From: Colletes latitarsis
Lineage: Eukaryota; Arthropoda; Insecta; Hymenoptera; Colletidae
Length of the DNA: 64,000 bases
Assembly: GCF_051014445.1 (NCBI RefSeq)
Contig: NW_027488366.1
Location: 15,208,001 to 15,272,000 of the forward strand
Direction of reading: 5' to 3'
In this document: positions 49,201 to 61,900 of the stretch, one piece after another
Numbering within the stretch: the stretch's first letter is position 1
How the letters are laid out: each line of letters opens with the position of its first letter
Position numbers and translations under genes: made by a program
Notes under the pieces: model-generated
Database searches by the model: none
Seen by the model: only the letters and a program-made list of their open reading frames with translations
Told to the model about the DNA's origin: nothing

Positions 49201-49383
49201 CTCGGCAGCGAGGAGAAGTGGAGGGCCGTGGCCTCCTTCTGCGAGAACGTAATGTTGCAGAAGGAGGCCGCGGGGAGGGAGCGCGAGCTTCAGCGGCGCG
49301 CTGAAGCTCGCGCTCGTGCGGTGGCCCGAGGTCGTCGCCCGGTCGCGAGGCGTCGCGGGCGGCCGCCTCGGCGTGGCGGATGA
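46201..49383 (+). CDS. ORF2: AP-type endonuclease and reverse transcriptase (1,060 aa)
   Basis: Makes the target nick and copies the RNA there (target-primed reverse transcription). Residues 1-210 are the endonuclease: QANLNHC (8-14), AEPY (36-39), GDFNAK (124-129) and SDHRYI (200-205) carry the expected catalytic Asn, Glu, Asp and His. Reverse transcriptase spans about 440-800: NTAPGPDG, YRPICLLDEVGKLFE, QFGFRGGRST, SLDIANAFNTL, GVPQGSVLGPLLWN, catalytic YADD (665-668), and IRYLGLILD. A C-terminal zinc finger CX2CX8HX4C is at 956-973. No RNase H is seen. The length suits the R1 clade and the frame is fully open. The ATG at 46201 is set by the UAAUG overlap. The endonuclease decides target choice, here a telomere-like motif. 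Confidence 0.95.
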   Translation: MPPRLLLQANLNHCRAAQDLMSQVLAEWGVGLAGAAEPYRVPDHPHWVGDADGLVATVWGGGDGSPPYSLLERGRGFVAVDWGGVAVVGCYISPRSGHAAFELYLAEVAACVQRYAARPVLVLGDFNAKSVAWGSPRTSVRGGILGDWAAGLDLRVLNRGSEHTCVRRYGGSIVDVGFATPNAVRVVSGWHVVAGAETLSDHRYIRMEVSAAASASRHGRLRGTPPRRWALRRLDKDALMAAALAATWPQGAAELPSIEEEVARLGALVAGICDAAMPRVGRASPRRAVYWWSDAIAELRVATVRARRQYTRAYRRQRTGDGVARARAADDLYGAYRVARVALQVAIKRAKTQAWKELLQTLDDDPWGRPYKVVLNKLRPWAPPVTEGLDPRLLEDVVNTLFPIGERGPRPPAAAAVPVEWTAELGVTQEELAAAIRQLGVRNTAPGPDGVPGRVWVLTQGVLGADLRRLFDRCLRDGRFPPSWKVARMVLLRKEGRPAESPSAYRPICLLDEVGKLFERVIAARLVEHLSRGDPGLADCQFGFRGGRSTIDAIGRLRALSEAAVSRGGMALAMSLDIANAFNTLPWEEIRRGLEYHRVPPCLRAVVGDYLRGRWIEYPGQDGDMRREVYCGVPQGSVLGPLLWNIAYDSVLRAGLPDGVSTVCYADDTLVLAVGAHWGRAMRRAEEGSQRVVDRIRGMGMTVAVHKTEVIAFHSPRQDPPPPLIRVGGADIEVKPQIRYLGLILDSHWRFEEHFRCLVPRLERMVAALGRILPNLGGPAGRVRRLYVAMVQSVALYGAPVWADDLAASRRSMTMLRRVQRRMALRVVRGYRTMSHEAATVLAGMPPMDLLARSHAVMYRHRVDRRAGVGAAPGGQEPAWGDLKRQARQSVLLAWQERLALPTAGHRTVGAVRPLLKEWLDRGHGSLTYRLAQVFSGHGSFGRYLCRIGKEPTARCCHCDAEQDTADHTLEVCPAWEGERRVLVGVVGRDVSLPGVVRAMLGSEEKWRAVASFCENVMLQKEAAGRERELQRRAEARARAVARGRRPVARRRGRPPRRGG

Positions 49384-49872
49384 CCTAGGCTGGGAGGGGG
49401 GTGCTGAGGGGACCCTCCTCCCGCCAGGCGGCGCCGGGTCGGACCGGTTGGGGGTAGGAGTGCCTCCCCCTACCGGTCCGACGCAAGGGGAGGCACCCTC
49501 GGCGGTCTGGTGCGGCCATGAACGGCCGGCCGCCGAGGGGTGGAAACGGGGTCGCGGGCGGTTGCGAGTTGGGGCTCGCAGCCGCCACTAAACGCGGCCC
49601 CGTCCCGCCGCTATGAGGCAGTGTGTCTACTGGGGGGACCGATTGTCCCCCCGGGGGATGGGCGCGAAAGCGCGGGCACGGGGAGGATACCGGAAGAATG
49701 CTTCGAGCGATTCCCGGTATCCTCCCAAAGCGTGCCGAAGGGTCACCGTGGGGTTTTTAGTGGGTAGGTCCCGCGCCTGTCGTTGTACGGGCGCGGGGAA
49801 TCCCACAAACCCCTCCCACCCCTCCCCAAGGAGGTGGGAGGGAGTCTTTCGAAGATTTTCCCCACGACAAAG
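49384..49872 (+). other. 3' UTR of the non-LTR element with strong hairpins
   Basis: 489 bases with no gene. Stems include GGGGGGAC (49632-49639) with GTCCCCCC (49645-49652), and a longer one: GGCACG (49675-49680) and GGGAGGATACCGG (49681-49693) pair with CCGGTATCCTCCC (49714-49726) and CGTGCC (49731-49736), with an AAAG bulge. In SART1-type elements the reverse transcriptase recognises a 3' UTR structure, so these stems are candidates for that role. Confidence 0.8.
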
Positions 49873-49894
49873 AAAAAAAAAAAAAAAAAAAAAA
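49873..49894 (+). other. Poly(A) tail of the non-LTR element
   Basis: 22 consecutive As at the 3' junction, followed directly by TCCCAGACCTA of the satellite. This shows retrotransposition from an RNA transcript and marks the 3' end. Confidence 0.95.
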
Positions 49895-49905
49895 TCCCAG
49901 ACCTA
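49892..49905 (+). repeat. Target site duplication, right, of the non-LTR element
   Basis: AAATCCCAGACCTA, matching 41986-41999; the three As overlap the poly(A) tail. It is followed by a second telomere-like unit TCCCAGACCTAA, as in an uninterrupted monomer. Confidence 0.75.
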
Positions 49906-52900
49906 TCCCAGACCTAACTTGCGTTATCCTCTAAAATATTGATCGAAACCAGGTTTAATTGACCGTTTCAGTGTGGTACCACATTACTACGTGATCCAAA
50001 CCAGAAAAAACCCAGGATCCGTTCAACAAGTATGTGAAGGATGCGAAAGTATGAGTCTGATCAGTGAAAATCTCAGGCCTTACCTAGACCTAACTTGCGT
50101 TGTCCTCTAAAATATTGATGGAAACCAGGTTTCATTGACTGTTTCAGTGTGGTACTACATTACTACGTGATGCATTCCAGAAAAAGCCCAGGATCTAGCC
50201 ATCAAGTATGAGAAATATGCGAAAGAATGAGCCTGATGAGAGCAAATCCCAGACCTAACCTAGACCTAACATGCGTTATCCTCTAAAATATTGAGCGAAA
50301 CCAAGTTTAATGGACTGTTTCAGTGTGGTACCACACTACTTCGTGATCCAAACCAGAAAAAACCCAGGATCTGTTCAACAAGTATGTGAAAAACGCGAAA
50401 CTGTGAGCCTGACGAGGGCAAATCTTAGACCTAACCCAGACCTAAGATGCGTTATCCTCTAAAATATTTATCCAGACCAGGTTTCATTGACTGTTTCAGC
50501 GTGGTACCACATTACTACGTGATCCAAACCAGAAAAAACCCAGGATCTGTTCAACAAGTATGTGAAAAACGCGAAAGTATGAGCCTGATGAGGGCAAATC
50601 CCAGACATATCCCAGACCTAACCTGCGTTGTCCTCTAAGATATTGATGGAAACCAGGTTTAATTGACTGTTTCAGTGTTGTACTACATTACTACGTGATG
50701 CAATCCAGAAAAAGCCCAGGATCTACCCATCAAGTATGAGAAATATGCGAAAGAATGAGCCTGATGAGAGCAAATCCCAGACCTAACCTAGACCTAACAT
50801 GCGTTATCCTCTAAAATATTGAGCGAAACCAGGTTTAATGGACTGTTTCAGTGTGGTACCACTTTACTACGTGATCCACTTCAGAACTAGCCCAGGATCT
50901 AGCCATGAAGTATGAGAAATATGCGAAAGTAAGAGCCTGATGAGGGCAAATCCTAGACCTATCCCAAACTTAACTTGCGCTATCCTCGAAAATATTTATC
51001 AAGACCAGGTTTAATTGATTGTTTCAGTGTGGTACCACATTACTACGTGATCCAAACCAGAAAAAACCCAGGATCCGTTCAACAAGTATGTGAAGAATGC
51101 GAAAGTATGAGTCTGATGAGTGAAAATCCCAGACCTAACCTAGACCTAACATGCGTTATCCTCTAAAATATTGATCGAAACCAGGTTTAATTGACCGTTT
51201 CAGTGTGGTACCACATTACTACGTGATCCAAACCAGAAAAAACCCAGGATCCGTTCAACAAGTATGTGAAGAAGGCGAAAGTATGAGTCTGATGAGTGAA
51301 AATCCCAGGGCTAACCTAGACCTAACATGCGTTATCCTCTAAAATATTGATCCAAACCAGGTTTAATGGACTGTTTCAGTGTGGTACCACATTACTATGT
51401 GATCCAAACCAGAAAAAACACAGGATCTGTTCAACGAGTATGTGAAGTGTGCGAAAGTATGAGTCTGATGTGGGCAAATCCCAGACCTATCCCAGACCTA
51501 ACATGCGTTATCCTCTAAAATATTTATCAAGACCAGGTTTAATTGATTGTTTCAGTGTGGTCCCACATTACTACGTGATCCAAACCAGAAAAAACCCAGG
51601 AACCGTTCAACAAGTATGTGAAGAATGCGAAAGTATGAGCCTGATGAGTGAAAATCCCAGGACTAACGTAGACCTAACATGCGTTATCCTCAAGAATATT
51701 GATCGAAACCTGGTTTAATCGACTGTTTCAGTGTGGTACCACATTTCTATGTGATCCAAACCAGAAAATAACCCAGGATCTGTTCAACGAGTATGTGAAG
51801 TGTGCGAAAGTATGAGTCTGATGAGGTCAAATCCCAGACCAATCCCAGACTTAACTTGCGTTATCCTCTAAAATATTGATCGAAACCAGGTTTAATCGAC
51901 TGTTTCAGTGTGGTACCACATTACTACGTGATCCAAACCAGAAAAAACGCAGGATCTGTTCAACGAGTATGTGAAGTGTGCGAAAGTATGAGTCTGATGA
52001 GGGCAAATCCCAGACCTATCCCAGACCTAACATGCGTTATCCTCTAAAATATTTATCAAGACCAGGTTTAATTGATTGTTTCAGTGTGGACCCACATTAC
52101 TACGTGATCCAAACCAGAAAAAACCCATGATCCGTTCAACAAGTATGTGAAGAATGCGAAAGTATGAGTCTGATGAGGTCAAATCCCAGACCAATCCCAG
52201 ACTTAGCTTGCGTTATCCTCTAAAATATTGATCGAGACCAGGTTTAATCGACTGTTTCAGTGTGGACCCACATTACTACGTGATCCAAACCAGAAAAAAC
52301 CCATGATCCGTTCAACGAGTATGTGAAGTGTGCGAAAGTATGAGTCTGATGAGGTCAAATCCCAGACCTATCCCAGACCTAACTTGCATTATCCTCTAAA
52401 ATATTGATCGAAACCAGGATTAATCGACTGTTTCAGTGTGGTACCACATTACTACGTGATCCAAACCAGAAAAAACCCAGGATCAGTTCAACAAGTATGT
52501 GAAGAATGCGAAAGTATGAGTCTGATGAGTGAAAATCCCAGGGCTAACCTAGACCTAACATGCGTTATCCTCTAAAATATTGATCCAAACCAGGTTTAAT
52601 GGACTGTTTCAGTGTGGTACCACACTACTACGTGATACAAACCAGAAAAAACCCAGGATCTGTTCAACAAGTATGTGAAAAACGCGAAAGTATGAGCCTG
52701 ATGAGGGCAAGTCCCAGACCTATCCCAGACCTAACTTGCGTTGTCCTCTAAGATATTGATGGAAACCAGGTTTAATTGACTGTTTCAGTGTTGTACTTCA
52801 TTACTACGTGATACAATCCAGAAAAAGCAAAGGATCTAGCCATGAAATATGAGAAATATGCGAAAGTATGAGCCTGATGGGGGCAAATCCAAGACCTAAC

Positions 52901-55900
52901 CCAGACCTAACATGCGTTATCCTCTAAAATATTTATCAAGACCAGGTTTAATTGAATGTTTTCGTGTGGTACCACATTACTACGTGATGCAATCCAGAAA
53001 AAGCCCAGGATCTAGCCATCAAGTTTGAGAAATATGCGAAAGAATGAGCCTGATGAGGGCAAATCCTAGACCTAACCCAGACCTAACATGCGTTATCCTC
53101 TAAAATATTTATCAAGAGCAGGTTTAATTGAATGTTTTAGTGTGGTACCACATTACTACGTGATCCAAACCAGAAAATAACCCAGCATCTGTTCAACGAG
53201 TATGTGAAGTGTGCGAAAGTATGAGTCTGATGAGGTCAAATCCCAGACCTATCCCAGACCTAACTTGCGTTATCCTCTAAAATATTGATCGAAACCAGGT
53301 TTAATCGACTGTTTCAGTGTGGTACCACATTACTACGTGATCCAAACCAGAAAAAACCCAGGATCAGTTCAACAAGTATGTGAAGAATGCGAAAGTATGA
53401 GTCTGATGAGTGAAAATCCCAGGGCTAACCTAGACCTAACATGCGTTATCCTTTAAAATATTGATCCAAACCAGGTTTAATGGACTGTTTCAGTGTGGTA
53501 CCACACTACTACGTGATACAAACCAGAAAAAACCCAGGATCTGTTCAACAAGTATGTGAAAAACGCGAAAGTATGAGCCTGATGAGGGCAAATCCCAGAC
53601 CTATGCCAGACCTAACTTGCGTTGTCCTCTAAGATATTGATGGAAACCAGGTTTAATTGACTGTTTCAGTGTTGTACATTACTACGTGATACAATCCAGA
53701 AAAAGCAAAGGATCTAGCCATGAAGTATGAGAAATATGCGAAAGTATGAGCCTGATGAGGGCAAATCCTAGACCTAACCCAGACCTAACATGCGTTATCC
53801 TCTAAAATATTTATCAAGACCAGGTTTAATTGAATGTTTTAGTGTGGTACCACATTACTACGTGATCCAAACCAGAAAAAACCCAGGATCTGTTCAACGA
53901 GTATGTGAAGTGTGCGAAAGTATGAGTCTGATGAGGTCAAATCCCAGACCTATCCCAGACCTAACTTGCGTTATCCTCTAAAATATTGATCGAAACCAGG
54001 TTTAATTGACTGTTTCAGCGTGGTAACACATTACTACGTGATACAATGTAGAAACAGCCCAGGATCTAGCCATCAAGTATGAGAAATATGCGAAAGTATG
54101 AGCCTGATGAGGGCAAATCCTAGACTTAACCCAAACCTAACATGCGTTATCCTCTCAAATATTTATCAAGATCAGGTTTAATTGAAAGTTTCAGTGTGGT
54201 ACCACATTACTACGTGAACCAAACCAGAAAAAACCCAGGATCCGTTCAACAAGTATGTGAAGAATGCGAATGTATGAGTCTGATGAGTGATAATCCCAGG
54301 GCTAACCTAGACCTATCATGCGTTATCCTCTAAAATATTGGTCCAAACCAGGTTTAATGGACTGTTTCAGTGTGGCACCACTTTACTACGTGATCCAAAG
54401 CAGAAAAAACCCTCGATCAGGTCGACATGTATGTTAAAACTGCGAAAGAATGCCCCTGATGAGGGCAAATCCCAGGCCTAACCTAGACCAAACATGCGTT
54501 GTCCTCTAAAATATTGATGGAAACCAGGTTTAATTGACTGTTTCAGTGTGGTACCACATTACTACGTGATCCAAACCAGAAAAAACCCAGGATCAGTTCT
54601 ACAAGTATGTGAAGAATGCGAAAGTATGAGTCTGATGAGTGAAAATCCCAGGGCTAACCTAGACCTAACATGCGTTATCCTCTAAAATATTGACCCAAAC
54701 CAGGTTTAGTGGACTGTTTCAGTGTGGTACCACACTACTACGTGATACAAACCAGAAAAAAACCAGGATCTGTTCAACAAGTATGTGAAAAACGCGAAAG
54801 TATGAGCCTGATGAGGGCAAATCCCAGACCTATCCCAGACCTCACTTGCGTTGTCCTCTAAGATATTGATGGAAACCAGGTTTAATTGACTGTTTCAGTG
54901 TTGTACTTCATTACTACGTGATGCAATCCAGAAAAAGCCCAGGATCTAGTCATCAAGTATGAGAAATATGCGAAAGAATGAGCCTGATGAGAGCAAATCC
55001 CAGACCTAATCTAGACCTAACATGAATTATTCTCTAAAATATTGATCGAAACCAGGTTTAAATGACTGTTTCAGTGTGGTCCCACATTACTACGTGATCC
55101 AAACCAGAAAAAACCCAGGAACCGTTCAACAAGTATGTGAAGAATGCGAAAGTATGAGCCTGATGAGTGAAAATCCCAGGACTAACCTAGACCTAACATG
55201 CGTTATCCTCAAGAATATTGATCGAAACCTGGTTTAATCGACTGTTTCAGTGTGGTACCACATTTCTATGTGATCCAAACCAGAAAATAACCCAGGATCT
55301 GTTCAACGAGTATGTGAAGTGTGCGAAAGTATGAGTCTGATGAGGTCAAATCCCAGACCTATCCCAGACCTAACTTGCATTATCCTCTAAAATATTGATC
55401 GAAACCAGGATTAATCGACTGTTTCAGTGTGGTACCACATTACTACGTGATCCAAACCAGAAAAAACCCAGGATCAGTTCAACAAGTATGTGAAGAATGC
55501 GAAAGTATGAGTCTGATGAGTGAAAATCCCAGGGCTAACCTAGACCTAACATGCGTTATCCTCTAAAATATTGATCCAAACCAGGTTTAATGGACTGTTT
55601 CAGTGTGGTACCACACTACTACGTGATACAAACCAGAAATAGCCCAGGATCTAGCCATGAAGTATGAGAAATATGCGAAAGCATGAGCCTGATGAGGGCA
55701 AATCCTAGACCTAACCCAGACCTAACATGCGTTATCCTCTAAAATATTGATCGCAACCAGGTTTAATGGACTGTTTCAGTGTGGTACCACACTACTACGT
55801 GATCCAAACCAGAAGAAACCGAGGATCTGTTCAACAAGTATGTGAAAAACGCGAAAGTATGAGTCTGATGAGGTCAAATCCCGGACCTATCCCAGACTTA

Positions 55901-58900
55901 ACTTGCGTTATCCTCTAAAATATTGATCGAAACCAGGTTTAATCGACTGTTTCAGCGTGGTACCACATTACTACGTGATCCAAACCAGAAAAAACCCAGG
56001 ATCAGTTCAACAAGTATGTGAAGAATGCGAAAGTATGAGTCTGATGAGTGAAAATCCCAGGGCTAACCTAGACCTAACATGCGTTATCCTCTAAAATATT
56101 GATCCAAACCAGGTTTAATGGACTGTTTCAGTGTGGTACCACACTACTACGTGATACAAACCAGAAAAAACCCAGGATCTGTTCAACAAGTATGTGAAAA
56201 ACGCGAAAGTATGAGCCTGATGAGGGCAAATCCCAGACCTATGCCAGACCTAACTTGCGTTGTCCTCTAAGATATTGATGGAAACCAGGTTTAATTGACT
56301 GTTTCAGTGTTGTACTTCATTACTACGTGATGCAATCCAGAAAAAGCCCAGGATCTGTTCAAAAAGTATGTGAAAAACGCGAAAGTATGAGCCTGATGAG
56401 GGCAAGTCCCAGACCTATCCCAGACTTAACTTGCGTTATCCTCTAAAATATTGATCGAAACCAGGTTTAATCGACTGTTTCAGCGTGGTACCACATTACT
56501 ATGTGATACAATCCAGAAACAGCCCAGGATCTAGCCATGAAGTATGAGAAATATGCGAAAGTATGAGCCTGATGAGTGAAAATCCCCGGCCAAACCTAGA
56601 CCTAACATGCGTTATCCTCAAAAATATTGATCCAAACCAGGTTTAATGGACTGTTTCAGTGTGGTACCACTTTACTACGTGATCCAAAGCTGAAAAAACC
56701 CTCGATCAGGTCCACATGTATGTTAAAACTGCGAAAGTATGACCCTGATGGGAGCAAATCCCAGGCCTAACCTAGACATAACATGTGTTGTCCTCTAAAA
56801 TATTGGGGGAAACCAGGTTTAATTGACTGTTTCAGTGTTGTACTTCATTACTACGTGATGCAATCCAGAGAAAGCCCAGGATCTATCCATCAAGTATGAG
56901 AAATATGCGAAAGAATGAGCCTGATGAGAGCAAATCCCAGACCTAACCTAGACCTAACATGATATATTCTCTAAAATATTGATCGAATCCAGGTTTAATT
57001 GACTGTTTCAGTGTTCTACATCATTACTACGTGATGCAATCCAGAAAAAGCCCAGGATCTAGCCGTCAAGTATGAGAAATATGCGAAATAATGAGCCTGA
57101 TGAGAGCAAATCCCAGACCTAACCTAGACCTAACATGAATTATTCTCTAAAATATTGATCGAAACCAGGTTTAATCGACTGTTTCAGAGTGGTACCACAT
57201 TACTACGTGATCCAAACCAGAAAAAACCCAGGATCCGTTCAACAAGTATGTGAAGAATGCGAAAGTATGACTCTGATCATTGAAAATCTCAGGCCTAACC
57301 TAGACCTAACTTGCGTTGTCCTCTAAAATAGTGATGGAAACCAGGTTTCACTGACTGCTTCAGTGTGGTACTACATTACTACGTGATGCAATCCAGAGAA
57401 AGCTCAGGATCTAGCCATCAAGTATGAGAAATATGCGAAAGAATGAGCCCGATGACAGCAAATCCCAGACCTAACCTAGGCCTAACATGCGTTATCCTCT
57501 AAAATATTGAGCGAAACCAGGTTTAGTGGACTGTTTCAGTGTGGTACCACACTGCTTCGTGATCCAAACCAGACAAAACCCAGGATCTGTTCAACAAGAA
57601 TGTGAAAAACGCGAAACTGTGAGCCTTATGAGGGCAAATCTTAGACCTAACCCAGACCTAAGATGCGTTATCCTCTAAAATATTTATCCAGACCAGGTTT
57701 CATTGAATGTTTCAGTGTGGTACCACTTTACTACGTGATCCAATCCAGAAATAGCCCAGGATCTAGCCATGAAGTATGAGAAATATGCGAAAGAAAGAGC
57801 CTGATGAGAGCAAATCCCAGACCTAACCTAGACCTAACATGAATTATTCTCTAAAATATTGATCGAAACCAGGTTTAATTGACTGTTTCAGTGTGGTCCC
57901 ACATTACTACGTGATCCAAACCAGAGAAAACCCAGGATCCGTTCTACAAGTATGTGAAGAATGCGAAAGTATGAGTCTGATGAGTGAAAATCCCAGGCCT
58001 AACCTAGACCTAACGCGCGTTATCCTCTAAAATATTAATCGAAACCTGGTCTAATCGACTGTTTCAGTGTGGTACCACATTACTATGTGATCCAAACCAG
58101 AAAATAACCCAGGATCTGTTCAAGGAGTATGTGAAGTGTGCGAAAGTATGAGTCTGATGACGTCAAATCCCAGACCTATCCCAGACCTAACTTGCGTTAT
58201 CCTCTAAAATTTTGATCGAAACCAGGTTTAATCGACTGTTTCAGTGTGGTACCACATTACTACGTGATCCAAACCAGAAAAAACCCAGGATCCGTTCAAC
58301 AAGTATGTGAAGAATGCGAAAGTATGAGTCTGATGAGTGAAAATCCCAGACATAACCTAGACCTAACATGCGTTATCCCCTAAAATATTGGTCCAAACCT
58401 GGTTTAATGGACTGTTTCAGTGTGGTACCACATTACTATGTGATCCAAACCAGAAAAAACCCAAGATCCGTTCAAGAAGTATGGGAAGAATGCGAAAGTA
58501 TGAGTCTGATGAGTGAAAATCCCAGGCCTAGCGTAGACCTAACATGCGTTATCCTCAAAAATATTGATCGAAACCTGGTTTAATCGACTGTTTCAGTGTC
58601 GTACCACAATACTACGTGATGCAATCCAGAAAAAACCCAAGATCCGTTCAACAAGTATGTGAAGAATGCGAAAGTATGAGTCTGATGAGTGAAAATCCCA
58701 GGCCTAGCGTAGACCTAACATGCGTTATCCTCAAAAATATTGATCGAAACCTGGTTTAATCGACTGTTTCAGTGTCGTACCACTATACTACGTGATGCAA
58801 TCCAGAAAAAGCCCAGGGTCCAGCCATGAAGTATGAGAAATATGCGAAAGTATGAGCCTGATGAGGGCAAATCCTAGACCTAACCCAGACCTAACATGCG

Positions 58901-61900
58901 TTATCCTCTAAAATGTTTATCCAGACAAGGTTTAATTGACTGTTTCAGTGTTGTACTTCATTACTACGTGATGCAATCCAGAAAAAGCCCAGGATCTAGC
59001 CATCAAGTATGAGAAATATGCGAAAGAATGACCCTGATGAGTGCAAATCCCAGACCTAACCTAGACCTAACATGAATTATTCTCTAAAATATTGATCGAA
59101 ACCAGGTTAAATTGACTGTTTCAGTGTTGTACTTCATTACTACGTGATGCAATCCAGAACAAGCCCAGGATCTAGCCATCAAGTATGAGAAGTATGCGAA
59201 AGAATGAGCCTGATGGGATCAAATCCCTGACCTAACCTAGACCTAACATGAATTATTCTCTAAAATGTTGATCAAAACCAGGTTTAATTGACTGTTTCAG
59301 TGTAGTACCACATTACTACGTGATCCAATCCAAAAATAGCCCAGGATCTAGCCATGAAGTATGAGAAATATGCGAAAGTATGAGCCTGATGAGGGCAAAT
59401 CCTAGACCTAACCCAGACCTAACATGCGTTATTCTCTAAAATATTTATCAAGACCAGGTTTAATTGAATGTTTCAGTGTGGTACTACATTACTACGTGAT
59501 CAAAACCAGAAAAAACCCAGGATCCGTTCAACAAGTATGTGAAGAATGCGATAGTATGAGTCTGATCAGTGAAAATCTCAGGCCTTACGTAGACCTAACT
59601 TGTGTTGTCCTCTAAAATATTGATGGAAACCAGGTTTCATTGACTGTTTCAGTGTGGTACTACATTACTACGTGATGCAATCCAGAAAAAGCCCAGGATC
59701 TAGCCATCAAGTATGAGAAATATGCGAAAGAATCAGCCTGATGAGAGCAAATCCCAAACCTAACCTAGACCTAACATGAATTATTCTCTAAAATATTGAT
59801 CGAAACCAGGTTTAATCGACAGTTTCAGTGTGGTACCACATTACTACGTGATCCAAGCCAGAAAAAACCCAGGATCCGTTCAACAAGTATGTGAAGAATG
59901 CGAAAGTATGAGTCTGATGAGTGAAAATCCCAGACCTAACCTAGACCTAACATGCGTTATCCTCTAAAATATTTATCAAGACCAGGTTTAATTGATTGTT
60001 TCAGTGTGGTCCCACATTACTACGAGATCCAAACCAGAAAAAACCCAGCATCTGTTCAACATGTATGAGAAATATGCGAAAGAATGAGCCTGATGAGAGC
60101 AAATCCCAGACCTAACCTAGACCTAACATGCGTTATCCTCTAAAATATTTATCAAGACCAGGTTTAATTGATTGTTTCAGTGTGGACCCACATTACTACG
60201 TGATCCAAACCAGAAAAAACCCAGGATCAGTTCAACAAGTATGTGAAGAATGCGAAAGTATGAGTCTGATGAGTGAAAACCCCAGTGCTAACCTAGACCT
60301 AACATTCGTTATCCACTAAAATATTGATCGAAGCCAGGTTTAATCGACAGTTTCAGTGTGGTATCACACTACTACGTGACCCAAACCAGAAAAAACCCAT
60401 GATCTGTTCAGCAAGTATGTGAAAAACGCGAAACTGTGAGCCTGATGTGGGCAAATCATAGACCTAACCCAGACCTAAGATGCGTTGTCCTCTAAAATAT
60501 TGATGGAAACCAGGTTTCATTGACTGTTTCAGTGTGGTACTACATTACTACGTGATGCAATCCAGAAAAAGCCCAGGATCTAGCCATCAAGTATGAGAAA
60601 TATGCGAAGGAATGAGCCTGATGAGAGCAAATCCCAGAACTAACCTAGACCTAACACGCGTTATCCTCTAAAATATTGAGCGAAACCAGGTTTAATGGAC
60701 TGTTTCAGTGTGGTACCACACTACTTCGTGATCGAAACCAGAAAAAACCCAGGATCTGTTTAACAAGTATGTGAAAAACGCGAAACTGTGAGCCTGATGA
60801 GGGCAAATCTTAGACCTAACCCAGACCTAAGATGCGTTGTCCTCTAAAATATTTATCCAGACCAGGTTTCATTGAATGTTTCAGTGCGGTACCACTTTAC
60901 TACGTGATCCAATCCAGAAATAGCCCAGGAACTAGCCATGAAGTATGAGAAATATGCGAAAGTAAGAGCCTGATGAGGGCAAATCCTAGACCTATCCCAG
61001 ACGTAACTTGCGTTATCCTCTAAAATATTGATCGAAACCAGGTTTAATTGACTGTTTCAGCGTGGTACCACATTACTACGTGATACAATCCAGAAACAGC
61101 CCAGGATCTAGCCATGAAGTATGAGAAATATGTGAAAGTATGAGCCTGATGAGGGCAAATCCTAGACCTAACCCAGACCTAACATGCGTTATCCTCTAAA
61201 ATGTTTATCAAGACCAGGTTTAATTGATTGTTTCAGTGTGGTACCACACTACAACGTGATCCAAACCTGAAAAAACCCAGGATCTGTTCAACAAGTATGT
61301 GAAAAACGCGAAAGTATGAGCCTGATGAGGGCAAATCCCAGACATATCCCAGACCTAACTTGCGTTGTCCTCTAAGATATTGATGGAAACCAGGTTTAAT
61401 TGACTGTTTCAGTGTTGTACTTCATTACTACGTGATGCAATCCAGAAAAAGCCCAGGATCTAGCCATCAAGTATGAGAAATATGCGAAAGAATAAGCCTG
61501 ATGCGAGTAAATCACAGACCTAACCTAGACCTAACATGAATTATTCTCTAAAATATTAATCGAAACCAGGATTAATTGACTGTTTCAGTGTGGTCCCACA
61601 TTACTACGTGATCCAAACCAGAAAAAACCCAGGATCCGTTCAACAAGTATGTGAAGAATGCGAAAGTATGAGTCTGATGAGTGAAAATCCCAGGCCTAAC
61701 CTAGACCTAACATGCGTTGTCCTCAAAAATATTGATCGAAACCTGGTTTAATCGACTGTTTCAGTGTGGTACCACATTACTATGTGATCCAAACCAGAAA
61801 AAACCCAAGATCCGTTCAACAAGTATGTGAAGAATGCGAAAGTATGAGTCTGATGAGTGAAAATCCCAGGCCTAGCGTAGACCTAACATGCGTTATCCTC

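Larger units (their letters stand above)
42000..49894 (+). mobile_element. R1-clade (SART/TRAS-like) non-LTR retrotransposon, ORF1 disrupted
   Basis: A GC-rich element in AT-richer satellite: 5' UTR, ORF1 with three C-terminal zinc knuckles, ORF2 with N-terminal AP-type endonuclease, reverse transcriptase and C-terminal zinc finger, 3' UTR, and a 22-nt poly(A). There are no LTRs. ORF layout and motifs fit the R1 clade. It is inserted in the telomere-like motif of a satellite monomer (CCCAGACCTA before, TCCCAGACCTA after), and uses the UAAUG ORF1/ORF2 overlap known from Bombyx SART1. The 5' end appears complete. A 1.98-kb inverted satellite segment and a 1-nt frameshift break ORF1, so this copy cannot supply a full ORF1 protein. 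Confidence 0.93.

Noticed and set aside
42000..49894. Two independent non-LTR fragments rather than one interrupted element
   Set aside because: The ORF1 pieces are in the same frame, meet at an R1-clade Gag region (VGW then RVEILAPRPLQC), and there is no second poly(A) or 5' UTR at the junctions.
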